A stretch of DNA of 64,000 nt from Cercozoa sp. M6MM (lineage: Eukaryota; Endomyxa: Ascetosporea). Location of the stretch: assembly GCA_040357565.1 (NCBI GenBank), contig JBDODJ010000039.1. One strand, written 5' to 3'. The notes under the pieces are model-generated. The model did no database searches and was not told the DNA's origin. It saw nothing but the letters and a program-made list of their open reading frames with translations. Both the position numbers and the translations under genes were made by a program. Of this stretch, positions 33,043 through 43,812 are shown piece after piece (the first letter of the stretch is position 1; every line of letters begins with the position of its first letter).

Positions 33043-34871
33043 ATGAATGCAGAGACGCCGCTGATTCGCGACAAGGGCGAGTTTTCGGCCGTCGATATTA
33101 CCGAAATTGACGCTTGGATCGATGAGCAACGTGCCCAGCGACGGGCTTTTAGTAGACTCACCCGTTCCTGTCTGTTGAAACCTTTACTTATGCAAATGGC
33201 GTTGTAGTCAACAAGATCCTCTGCGCCTGTATGCTGATCATTGCTGGTCTGGTAGTTTCTAGTCAAAATTGAAGTCGAAGTTCACTAAAATGTGTATGAT
33301 CTTGTTTTTTCTTTGTGAAAACAGCTGGTCGCGGTCGGGCTAACGCAAGAGCCACTGATCGCAATCGGCATCTGGCCTGTGTTGGCGTTTCTCCTGACGG
33401 CAGTTTACACCGATAGTTTCGGCCCAACGGTGAAATTCAATCAAGGTGCCACCGGGCGCATCTTTGGTCCGGCCTTTGTTCCGCCTGGATGGACACAGGT
33501 ACGCGAGCGAATTCACTATTAATTGTGTTTGTGTGTTAGTTGCAAAACACTCTTCTGGTCAGATGTGGGACCCGATGAACTGCTGCGTGGTGTGGCGTGA
33601 GGACGCGACTGGCAACTTTCAGTACTTCCCGCCGCCTGTCATGCGCGGACAAGGTACCTTCTTCCTTCGACTTAAAATGGGACAGCACGAACCTGCTCTT
33701 TCAAACAGAGCACGTGGAAAGCAAGGCGAAAGTGACGGTTGCCGGTAACGGCACGCTCGAGTCCACGTATCAAAGCAGTTAAATGAGTGTTTCATATCGT
33801 ATGTGTGAAACTACTGTATGAATTTTCTTTCTTCCAGTGACGATCTGGTCGTCAACAATCGCGACGAATTGTGGAATTTTGTTCGGATGGTATAAATCAC
33901 CAACTGTTTTTCGGCAAAGATAGCTTCTCTCAAGTATTTACTCGCAGTACAGCTCACCACCTCGTCTTTCGGTGCGTGTTCATGGCACACACACGGAAAA
34001 ACGACACAGTGGCAAAAAAAGTAAAACAATTTGTAAAACAACTTGTCCACCAATGAACGCACAAGTTGTGCTTTTGCATTTTGAGGGCTTCCTTGCAGAT
34101 GAAACTCGCACGGTCACCGATTTCTTGTACGAAATTGACGCCAACGACGCCATTTCGACGCTTGGTGACTTTGCTTGCCACTTTACTACGTGCTGTGGAT
34201 ATTTTGGTATTTTCGCGCAGACGTTGACCTGTCGGAAGCCGGAGAAGTGGTGACTTCGGATGCAACACCAGTCTTTTAGAGTCGTGTTTCAATGCGTATG
34301 TATCGGAATGACAGGTGGAAGAGTTCGCTGGTTGCAACGCGCGTCTGAAAGAGTTCAATCTGAAGAAAGTGTTTGAATGGAACATGCCTTTCCTCGTTGA
34401 AGCAATTCGCTCGCGTTGCCGCGAGTTGGGCTATCTGCACAAAGGTGCTCTTTTTCCTTTACTGCTTTTCTAAGTTGGTTCAGTTGTTGAAGCATCTGTT
34501 GAGAGAGTCGTTTGTTTTTGTGTTTAGTCTCGGTGACTCTGGTATCGGCCAGTGACACCATTCGCGTGTACCGCGACACGCGTCGCGCGCGCCTGTTCGG
34601 CAACTTCTGGTTTCGTTTCTTGCTGCTGGCACTGTTGCCGCCGCTCATGTGTCTCGTGTGGACCTGCTGGCGCTGCGGAGTCAAGCGCTTGTATTTTGCC
34701 GCTCTTTTTTCTGTCCCTCTCTTACAGCATCGCAACTGAGCACTACTTTTTGTTTTCAGCCAAGGCGAGGCGCGTTTCCAGCAGCTCACCTCGGCCGAGC
34801 AGTGGTTCCAGACGCATTTTCACGAGATTCGCACGCAGTCCGAAACTAGCGTGCACGTCGAGCGCAGTTAG
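33043..34871 (+). CDS. Unrecognised two-helix membrane protein, tandem paralog 1
   Basis: Multi-exon gene from Met at 33043 (MNAETPLIRDKGEFSAVDIT, then IDEQRAQRRAF). A helix spans the junction near 33215-33330 (CACMLIIAGL). It continues with EPLIAIGIWPVLAFLLTAVY, FGPAFVPPGWTQ, MWDPMNCCVVWREDATGN, PPPVMRGQ, NRDELWNFVRM, SSPPRLSVRVHG, TVTDFLYEIDANDAISTL and VEEFAGCNARLKEF. The second helix region follows RVYRDTRRARLFGNFWFR (LLLALLPPLMCLVWTCWRCG), and the end is ARFQQLTSAEQWFQTHFHEI and VERS with TAG at 34869..34871. The large section between the helices would be extracytosolic or lumenal. A very similar gene follows directly. I do not know the family; the two-helix layout with a lumenal domain recalls TMEM-type transition-zone proteins, without sequence proof. 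Confidence 0.8.
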
Positions 34872-35291
34872 TAGATTTCGCACCACCGCAGCCCTCTCAA
34901 TAAAGAGCCGGGCTCTGTACTTTGGCAGTCGCGTCGAGCGGTGCCTCTGGTCGAGAGTAGCCAAAGAGCCCTTGAAGTCTTTCAGATGCAAACTTGCTCG
35001 AGCATTCCCCGCGAACACACGCCAAAAACTAAAACTTCGAATTCCAGACCTCAACTGAGATTTTATACAACGGGACAATTGTAGTTCATGACATTTGCTG
35101 CATGTCCTGCACTCACTGGCGGATCAGCGATCGAGCCGCGAAAAAAGACGACTGGCAGCCAACGCATGTCTCCTTTGTGCCATGTCGGTGACGTGTCCAG
35201 ACTGGAGTAGGTACTGTGCTTGTACAATTACTTGTACTCCTAGTGAGTAAGGTAGTGCCGTTATCTACTTGTAATCCAGCTGCCGAGTCAG

Positions 35292-37071
35292 ATGCAGGGT
35301 GCGGATGCTGGTATCGACAAGCCTCCGTCACAACTAGGGGCCGATGTCGCGGAGATTGAATCGCGTATCGATGAACAACAAGCACTGCAGCATGCATTTA
35401 GTACCTTCGCTTCAAACACGTGGGGTTGTGACTTATGCTGTGATGAGTGATGCTTGAAATGCGAAAATAGTGTGCAAGATTTGCTGTGTTGGTTTCTTGC
35501 TAATCGCCGGCCTGGTACAGGAACTAAATATATCTGAGTTCAAGTCGTAAGGCTTTGGGCATAGGTTGCTGCGGCTGCAGTAACGCAGCAGCCACTGATT
35601 GCAATCGGCGTCTGGCCCGTCTTGGCGTTTCTTCTGACTGCAGCGGTCACGACGAGTTTTGGACCGAAGCTCAAGTTCGACGAGGGTGCCATGGGACACA
35701 TTTTTGGCCCGGCTTTTGTGCCGCCTGGATGGACACAGGTACCGTACTGTACCCAAGCTTTCCAGGCTATTAATCTTGTTGCTCTGGCCGCACACTTCTG
35801 AACAGATGTGGGACCCGATGAACTGCTGCGTGGTGTGGCGGAACGACGCAACTGGCAACGTGCAGTTCTTCCCGCCGCCTGTCATGCGTGGTCAGGGTAT
35901 AGTTCTCCACTTCTCCGGCATTATATTCTACTCTATTAGTTACAACCAAATGTACCAACAGAGCGTTTGGAAAGCAAGGCGACACTTACGGTTGATCGTG
36001 ACGGTTCTCTCGTTTCAACGTAAATTTTGCTGTTTTGCCTTTTACCCCCCCCCCCCCTCCTCCCGCTTGACTCTGCTTGTAAAGCGATGATCTGATTGTC
36101 AACGATCGTGATGAACTGTGGAACTTTATTCGACTGGTAGATTCATACCTCGCTTTAATTTTCAACAGTTTGATCTCCTTGTGCAGTACGCCTCGCCTCC
36201 TCGCCTCGCAGTACGTGTACATGGCTCGCACACGGAACGTAGACATCGGCACGGCTCACACGGACACGGCTCGCGCAGGGCCAGTGAAAGTATCTACGCT
36301 ATACCCCTGTCGTGATTCAATCATGTTCGTTCTTGCAGCGGAAACGCGCGAAGTCACGGATTTCCTGTACTGCATCGACGCCAATGACGCTGTTTCAGCT
36401 CTTGGTCGGTTTGTTCTCGCTTCTTCGTAAATCTGCCTGTTGAAAGCAACTGCTCTTCTCAGATGTCGACTTGTCAGCAGCGGGAGAACCTGTAGTTTGA
36501 ATCTCTGATGTTGTATCCATTCAGCTCTTCAGTTGAGTGAATGTGTCAGGTGGAGGAGTTCACTGGCTGTAACGCGCGTCTGAAAGAGTTCAAGCTCAAG
36601 AAAGTGTTTGAATGGAACCTGCCATTTCTTGTCGAAGCGATCACCTTGCGTTGTCGCGAGTTGGGTTATCATGATGAAGGTGCGTTTTTATGACTTTCCC
36701 AAGTTGTTTCTGCAGTTGTAGTTTGGCCTGCAGTGAGAGTGGACTTGGTGGTAACGGGCGACTCCATGCGCGTGTACCGTAACACACGGCGTGCTCGCTT
36801 GTACCACAGCTTCTGGTTCCGTTACGTGCTGCTTGCCTTCCTGCCGCCACTAGCGTGCTTGCTGTGGGCGTGCTGGCGCTGCGGTGTCGCGCACTTGTAA
36901 GATTACTACACCTTCTCGTGCTTGTAACCTTCACTCCTCATCGACGCGTTTAATTTCCACAGCAAGGCAGAGGCGCGTTTCCAGTCGCTCATGTCTGCCG
37001 AGCAGTGGCTACAAACGCATTACCACGAGATTCGCACAGACAGGGTCGTCACGGTGCAGGTGCCAGTGTAA
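35292..37071 (+). CDS. Unrecognised two-helix membrane protein, tandem paralog 2
   Basis: Duplicate of the gene ending at 34871, with the same exon order. It starts MQGADAGIDKPPSQLGADVA at 35292 and runs through IDEQQALQHAF, VGFLLIAGL, QPLIAIGVWPVLAFLLTAAV, FGPAFVPPGWTQ, MWDPMNCCVVWRNDATGN, NRDELWNFIRL, ASPPRLAVRVHG, EVTDFLYCIDANDAVSAL, VEEFTGCNARLKEFKLKKVF, RVYRNTRRARLYHSFWFR and LACLLWACWRCGV. It ends EARFQSLMSAEQWLQTHYHE, VQVPV with TAA at 37069..37071. One intron holds a poly-C tract near 36045. Strongest conservation is in MWDPMNCCVVWR, the Arg-rich motif before the second helix, and the C-terminal SAEQW block; the N-terminus diverges most. Confidence 0.8.
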
Positions 37072-37333
37072 CGCATCTCGCGACTCTCTGCCGTGCGATG
37101 GCGTGGGCAGTGACTCGACGTGTGGTTGAAAGTTACCCGACGGGTACAGCGCTGTACCAACGGACGGGAATTCGAAGTTGCAAAGAATGTTTGAAGCGAA
37201 CGGAAGTGAACGCTGTCATGACCGACCGCGACGGAACTATCTGAACGGAAATACGTACTGTAGCTAGTTCAGACTACGTAGCCGAGTTTCCCTGTACTGT
37301 AAACTTACTGTAACTTACCAGTCCTGGGGTGGG

Positions 37334-37573
37334 TCACAAACGCTTGGAAGTAATCCCGGTGGCCATGGGGTCATCCAACTCCCTTTTGAAGGCTTCAAGG
37401 TTGGTACCTACAGCTTGGTTTTTAATACGGCTCAACTGCTGTATACGACGAATCCGGGGGTGGGCATCCAACTTTCTTTTAAGTACTTCGTCTTCAAAAG
37501 GTTGGTACTTCGCCAAGGCTGCTGTATACCGTACGATATTCTTGCGAGTTCGGTCAGCACCCGAATTCGACTG
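37334..37573 (-). pseudogene. Isolated open frame, possible gene or element relic
   Basis: An 80-codon open frame on the minus strand, rich in Lys, Arg and Glu (RKNIVRYTAALAKYQPFEDE, RRIQQLSRIKNQAVG, LEAFKRELDDPMATGITSKR). It has protein-like composition but no clear start, intron or partner exon. It may be the last exon of a lost gene or a repeat fragment. Confidence 0.3.
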
Positions 37574-37748
37574 ATTTAGATACGTTACTTATGGCTCCAC
37601 GGTTCGGATTCCTTCATGATCAGTTCGATAAGGTCGAGATATCATAACAGCGGCGCAGCTGCGGGACAAGCTATGCATGTCACCCTGACCTCGTCATCAC
37701 GTCAGTCAAGTCAGGTGTCGCATATCGCGAAAGCTTCCATCGTCCCGT

Positions 37749-39643
37749 TCAGAACACGGCCTCATCGACCTTAAGTTGGAAGTACATGAACAAACACAGC
37801 AGCACTGCCGTGCCCCACGTCAGCACGGCCTTGGACTCGGCCATCTGAGACACATACCCTCGCAATCATCATTGGTGAGAAACCCACCAAAATAGGTGTA
37901 CCAAGTAAGCGCCATACCGCAGAGGTGATGCACCTCGCAGTCGATCGCGCACCAGGAACCAAATGAGTACGGCGAATCCCAGCGTTAGCAATACCGAGTA
38001 CATCAACCAACCGATGCCTGTGCCACACAAAAACTCGTAAACAGCGTACTACTCCTTGAAAACAGCAACGGACGTTTCTTGGGGAAGTCATCCTTGGCAT
38101 AGGGAGGCAAGCGACCAGGAACAACATCTGTCCAGAGCAATTTCCTTTACTAGAACACGCAAAAAAAAAACGTTAAAGTACCGTTCATGGTGTATTGCAT
38201 GGAACTGCAGATTCTGCGCACAGCACATGCCATTGGGTAAGTTACTAAGTGGGGTGCAGACATACGATAGAGTGTATACAGGAATAGAGAGAGGAAAACG
38301 CACGAGAAGAGAATGAGTGTGGCAAAGGCGAACCACGCATCCACCGCCGTCTGCAGACACAAGAAGGCCGAGTGCAGGTACAAGTCGCGTTCCTCCTGCG
38401 GCACATTCGTCGTGCTGGCTTCGACATCATCGATCGTTTTGGGTGCGTCATCTTCTGTTGCTCCGGCTTCGGGAGAATTGCGGAGACACGGGATGCTATC
38501 CTTCGCCGCCTTCTTGAGCACGGCGAGGTCGCCTTTGATTCGCAAGACATGCACGATCAGCTGCGCAGAGATGCTCGAGTGAGAAAAACCACAGGGATCA
38601 GAAGCATCTGACCATACCTTGTATACACCTTCGACGGCCCAGATTCCCGCGAGTTGTTCGATGTGCTTGACCATTGCCGGCATCAATCGATACGGCAGCG
38701 AGGCCCACACCTGGTCAGTTGCACACTCGAGGCATGGAGAATTGGAATCAGAAAAACGCAACTGTACCAAGCCAAGGGTTCCGACATAGTCGGCACACCG
38801 CTTGTTGACCGAGAAGTACATGCCGATGGAGCGTGTGACAAACACGATCAGCGGGTACAGTGCACAGAAGAAGACTTGCTGTAAGCAACAAAAAAAAACA
38901 CTCATTGCAACATGATATACTCATACAAAGGTCAAGTGTACCGCAGTGACAGAGTCAACACGCATCCAGGCCTCGGCGAAAGCGACAGAGCACCCGATTT
39001 GTGCATGAATCATAAGCTTCAAAAACGCAAGAGTCTTTCTTTCGACAATAAAAGATAATGAATAAAGAACCTGGACAATGCACTCGCGAGCACTGGTCGT
39101 CCAACGTTCCTTCCGTCTAACAACGTGCAACGCGGCGAATGAACACACAATGCCCAGGCCTACACAGACACACGCGCTGCGAGCATGGGCAGGCGGACGA
39201 GAGGACACGTACAGAAAGCGAGAGGCCACTGCCAGAAGCGATTGAACGAGTCGCCCAGCATGAAGGGAACCGAAATCACAACAGTGCTTGCAGTGAGCAT
39301 CGCGACAAACACCACCTGCAGCCGCAGCGGCATGTGCTCCTGCCGCACTGCGCGCATGAACTGGATTTGGAAGATGCCCGACATGACGCACAGCACCGGC
39401 ATCTTCACGAAGTGGAACACCGCCTTGTCCTTGGCCGGGATCAACATCCATCCGAGTGCTAGCAATGTGCTTACAAACTACCCACCGGCATCTTTGCATA
39501 TGAACTTCGGCACACAGTATCGGCGAGAAGTACGCTTGTACCGCAATGATGACGGGTGGCAGCCACGACACAGCCTTGTTGTCCTTTGCATCCGTGTAAA
39601 CTGTTGTGGCTAAACACGGCACGCCGCGTGCTCGCGGACTCAT
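37749..39643 (-). CDS. Multi-pass membrane protein, unrecognised
   Basis: Starts at 39643 (MSPRARGVPCLATTVYTDAK, KAVSWLPPVIIA), followed by LGWMLIPAKDKAVFHF, a helix around VVFVAMLTASTVVISVPFML, VCVGLGIVCSFAALHVV, AFLKLMIHAQIGCSVAFAEA, ALYPLIVFVTRSIGMYF, an internal loop with YRLMPAMVKHIEQLAGIWAV and an acidic section (GATEDDAPKTIDDVEAS), then AVDAWFAFATLILFSCVFL, WLMYSVLLTLGFAVLIWFLV and a last exon MAESKAVLTWGTAVLLCLFM, ending KVDEAVF with TGA at 37751..37749. I count about seven to nine helices, consistent with a seven-helix receptor-like or transporter-like protein. No family signature is visible. Exon joins were only partly fixed. Confidence 0.7.
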
Positions 39644-40067
39644 CTGTCTGGCTGAGTGAAAACTCTGGAAACCTCCAGACTACGTCTGCTCCTCAGAGAT
39701 CACCTGCAGCCGGATCAGCCAGTTTTACCGACAGCAAGCCCGGTGCTGTGGTACCTAAAACAAGCTGATGTACAGTATGATGAAATGCTGCGTTCTGGAG
39801 CGACGATCTGCTCTGACTCGGGTCGGTTTGACCGGTCCCAACGATGATCTGGTTTGGATCCAAGTTTTTGATCAACAAATCCATTAAGCCCGCGGCTTCT
39901 GTGTTTAGAGGATTAAATCACTTTATGTGGGGACTGAGCAGTAACAGTACTTTGTTTTGAGGTTCACAAGTTGTTTGAGCGCTGCGTTTCACATCGGGGT
40001 TTTCGCTGCTGTTTCGATCGGGACGAAAATCTCGATCAACCCTAGGAGTAGCGATCGAGACGAGAGA
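39644..40067. other. Spacer
   Basis: About 420 bases between a minus-strand start and a plus-strand start. Open frames here are short and lack protein-like signatures. It may serve as a divergent promoter. Confidence 0.4.
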
Positions 40068-40552
40068 ATGACTTCGCACCACGAGCGCTTCAACAACCTG
40101 AGCGAGCGGACTAGTGACCGCGGGCACAAATCGGAACGCGCGATTCTGGGATACACGGGTGTCATCCGGGGTTACAATCATGTGCAAGGCAAAAACTTCT
40201 CGCGCGTGATCGCCGAGTGCGATGCGTACGCTTCGTCGCCGGAAACTTTTGGACGTCTCGCGGTGAAGTCTGCCCTTCCCAAAGACCCTCAGCATATAGT
40301 ACGTGGTCGCGGGGAAAAGCATGGAGTGACACCACTCAATCTGACTCGAGCACACCGATCTAGAGCCGTTGACGATCCCAAGGCAAGCGATCGCTGGGTT
40401 CCGACTTCTGCCCTTGGTACAGAATACAAAGTGCCAGTTTTGTATTGTACCATTCGTACGGAAGGTTATCGGAACCCTACGCAGCAAACAAGTGGGCCGA
40501 ACACGCAAAGGAAAAGGGCCTCGAACCCCATGAGCTGCGTAAAGCTGTTTAG
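40068..40552 (+). CDS. Small protein with ciliary microtubule-inner-protein style motif
   Basis: Two exons. Exon 1 starts MTSHHERFNNLSERTSDRGH at 40068 and holds RAILGYTGVIRGYNHVQGKN, FSRVIAECDA, and DPKASDRWVPTSALG before a GTACAG donor near 40419. Exon 2 reads LSEPYAANKWAEHAKEKGLE and ends PHELRKAV with TAG at 40550..40552. The GYTGxIxG...V.G..F block resembles the repeated GYxGxxPG motif of axonemal microtubule inner proteins (FAM166/CIMIP2 and relatives). That suggests an axoneme role, but the match is short and the assignment is inference. An open frame continues upstream to 39957, so the start may lie further out. Confidence 0.55.
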
Positions 40553-41445
40553 AATAATGCCGAGTTTGATTCTACTGTGACTGGTTCCAATTCCTATTTG
40601 CGTGGCAGAAGACACACGACGCTTCCGTTGCGGCTTGTACTCCGACAACCAAGCTGAGTGCATGAAGCATGAATATGTATGGATACTCGCAAGCGACTGT
40701 CTTTTCTGAATTTACAGTACTGCAAGGGACGCGAATAGAATGTTGTCTTTCACAGGCGAATGAGTCTGAGTCAACGACGTTGCGCACGGGTTGCAGTCAC
40801 GCCCAGGACTACGAGGAAGCTACTAAGCTGACACTCTGCAACGTTCGTTTGGCAGGCAACGCAGACCGCATCGCCGACGCCCACGCTCGTGCCCGTTCTC
40901 CGCGTCACAGCTCTAGCTGCAACTGAAACACACATGCGGTGTACAGTAGCAACAACCCACAAATCGCGAGCCTTGACCCATTTGATCTGATCGGAAATTA
41001 AATTGAAGTAAAGCAGAAGTACAATACGGTACTATCAGCGCTGCATATATGAAAACAGTAATTTTTTTCAACTCCTTTCCTTCTGTGGCTTTGTGTACAG
41101 TTTTTTTTCTTTTGTGTGGTACAGGACCTGGCAGCAAATTTATACAGATATTGTACTGTTTCCATAAGTTGGCGCTCGGTACTTGAACTCAATGCGCAGT
41201 CCTACGGTAGGTAACACAATATACTGTAACTGTGAGCAAAAACGAAGTCCTGACCCAGAACAGTAAACTAGGTGAGATACTGCAGTTTAGCATATATACT
41301 GAATACCGTATAGGCGGTGGGCTAGTATCTGTAGCTGGTTTTCACACCGAACTTCTGTCAATGTCCTCTGGATTTCTAAAAGGGAGTTGTATGGTCCTGT
41401 CCTGACGTGAGCGGGCGGTACTAGACATGCTCTTATGACCCCAGA
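40553..41445. other. Spacer without recognised gene
   Basis: About 900 bases with TACTGTA-rich and AT-rich stretches and only short open frames. I see no exon that can be supported. Confidence 0.45.
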
Positions 41446-41505
41446 TTGGTGCAGGGGAACTACATACGTCACTTGGTTTCATATAAGACTCAACTAACTA
41501 ACTAC
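41446..41505 (+). repeat. Dispersed repeat, copy 3
   Basis: Block GGTGCAGGGGAACTACAT, then TTGGTTTCATATAAGACTCA followed by tandem ACTA units. This is the fullest copy of the family in the window. Confidence 0.7.
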
Positions 41506-41564
41506 AGCCAGAGCGACCTGAGCTGTAACGTAAAGAAGCGTCAGCGGTAGCAGCGCGAGCTACG

Positions 41565-42192
41565 CTATGTCTGTTGAAGCTCCGGTCGTGTGTTCTCGCT
41601 CCGCAGTCCGTAGATGGAGTTGCACACGAGGTCGCGTCGTTGCCGTACATGCGTGTACCATGGGGGCCGTGATGAGGCTGATCACAAGAGTAGTACAATA
41701 GTTTATAGGAGTAAAACATCAACACTGCAGAACGGTCTACCTTCGCTTTCGTCATTGCAGGCGCGCTCGAGCGCGAAAAAAGCGTCACCCGTCACGCGCG
41801 AGTCTGTTTTGGCAAATCACATATCAGCAACACACACACAGACACAGACACAGACACAGACACACACACACCAGAAACACAGATGGTCTTACCGGAGCCA
41901 GCTTGATGCGCCGAGCCAGTGCGTTTCACACGCAACTGCTGCGCCACGGCATCGAGACCGCCGTGTATCAGACCTATCCAACAGCACCACACACGTGCAT
42001 ACACACGTGCATACACACACACACATACACACACATACAGAGAGGCAACACAAGCTACCCGAGGTGAGACACTTGAGATCCGACGTGTGCGGGAAATACA
42101 ACAAACACGACTCTCTGAACTCGCTCAACTGGTCCTGCCCATCAGGAAACCAGTCAACAACACAGCAATCAACAAATCAACAAATCAACAAA

Positions 42193-42239
<47 letters not shown>

Positions 42240-42354
42240 NNNNNNNNNNNNNNNNNNNNNNNNNNNNNNNNNNNNNNNNNNNNNNNNNNNNNNNNNNNNN
42301 NNNNNNNNNNNNNNNNNNNNNNNNNNNNNNNNNNNNNNNCACACACACACACAC

Positions 42355-42417
<63 letters not shown>

Positions 42418-43367
42418 AGGCTACCGGAAGGTTTTGTGCACTAAGTAGCTTCAACAAGTAGGCTTGGTCGTATGCACCTATGCACACATCCAATCAAACA
42501 CAATCTCAAAACATGAATGGAGTGCGCTGGGTACCGTGGAAGACAATCCAGTGCACACGGTGGTTCAACACGAGACCACTCGTGAGGAACAACTCGGCCA
42601 GCTCTTCCGCCGGTATGCCCTCTCTATAGAGAAACGCACGATCGCACAGACACTGTAACCCTTAAAACAACATGAGAGGCAGGAAGACTGTACCTGGCGC
42701 ATCGCTGGAAGTCTATTCCTGCCTCGCGCAGCAGCGCAATCGAATCCGGAGCAAAGAGCTGCAATTGCCAGCCACATCAGTCTCATACAAAAACAGAAGA
42801 CCAGTTTATCAATGTCAGAAGGTACTTCTCTCTCCAGATCGAAGCGCAAATTGAACTGAAACGTGCATCGTCCTGGCCTGCACACAGAGAAACTCGCATA
42901 CACTGTGGTACATCAACATGGAACATCAACAAACACCAAGCAAAAACAGCACTACCGAGGTCGGCCCTGTCGATCGAAAAAGGTGAGACCAACCTACACG
43001 ACCACACATGCGCACATAGAGAAACATAACACCCAAACAGATGCGTCTGACACTCACTTGTATCAGCGACAGCGAGTCGACGTTGAGCTTCACAGAGTCG
43101 TAGGCGTGCTCATGCGAAGCGAACTGGCGCGGCACAGTGCGCAACACAACACTTCACACGAAGCAACTTTATAGCAAGAAGTCAGATGAACAGCCAAACA
43201 AAACAGGTACCCTGGGAACTCGGTATCCATCGCGACACAAGGATAGTCGTCCAGGAACGACTGTGGAACACAGAGTTATAGGTTTCACAACATAAAACGA
43301 GGGCAGATCAAGCTACGGCAATCTCGAGCATTGTAGCCCGCGCGTTGCCGGCCCAGACGTCCACCAT
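41565..43367 (-). CDS. CNOT7: CCR4-NOT deadenylase subunit CAF1/CNOT7
   Basis: DEDD-type 3' exonuclease that shortens poly(A) tails in the CCR4-NOT complex. Exons on the minus strand: MVDVWAGNARATMLEI (start 43367), SFLDDYPCVAMDTEFPG, VPRQFASHEHAYDSVKLNVD, GLTFFDRQGRPR, FQFNLRFDLERE, FAPDSIALLREAGIDFQR, EELAELFLTSGLVLNHRVHW, AYDQAYLLKLLSAQNLP, QLSEFRESCLLYFPHTSDLK, LIHGGLDAVAQQLRVKRTGS, DSRVTGDAFFALERA, and DLVCNSIYGLRSENTRPELQ with TAG at 41567..41565. All four catalytic acids are visible: Asp and Glu in AMDTEF, Asp in AYDQAY, Asp in the SDSRVTGDAFF region, with the supporting His in HQAGS. An intron between the AYDQAYLL and QLSEFRES exons contains a CA microsatellite broken by an assembly gap; the gap does not remove coding sequence. 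Confidence 0.95.
42194..42412. repeat. (CA)n microsatellite interrupted by a 100-N gap (42240-42339)
   Basis: CA tract on both sides of exactly 100 N. The gap is an assembly failure in the repeat within a CNOT7 intron; both flanks read CA, so orientation is consistent. Confidence 0.97.
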
Positions 43368-43812
43368 GTATCACCTCTGCACAGAAAACAACAAAAAGCT
43401 CAATTCAATCCACACAGCCCTACAAATCCGCGCAAATTCAAGCAAACCAGGCGAACAAATTTTGGCACCCAACGCAGACGCAACACACTAGACAATGACG
43501 AATCTAGCGTCACTTTGAAGTTTCTCACGAGGGACCACCTGCGGTATCTCTAAGAGGAGCCTCTGATTCCGTTCGTTCCAGAAATTGGGCTCCCGGTGCC
43601 TCCTGGAGGGTTGTGACGCTTCACCACACAGCACACGTGACAAAAAACAACGTGTCTGTGCTCTGGCACCACGTTTCGTGCCTCAGTCATCTCAAAACGG
43701 GCTCGCGAGCTTTGGGCTCAAACTCATATAGGCTCACATTATCTCCTGCTACGTTGTCGCGATCGACGTGCTCCAGTGTGCTGCATCGGATAGTGTTTGT
43801 AGGTTTGACCTG
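43368..43812. other. Divergent spacer of CNOT7 and RAD4
   Basis: About 445 bases between two start codons facing away from each other. No exon is visible. The promoter role is inferred from geometry. Confidence 0.4.

Noticed and set aside
37749-39643. G-protein-coupled receptor identity for the multi-pass protein
   Set aside because: The helix count is compatible, but no receptor signature residues were seen.
42177-42493. Open frames made of CVCV or HTHT residues across N runs
   Set aside because: They are translations of CA/GT microsatellites and of gap characters.
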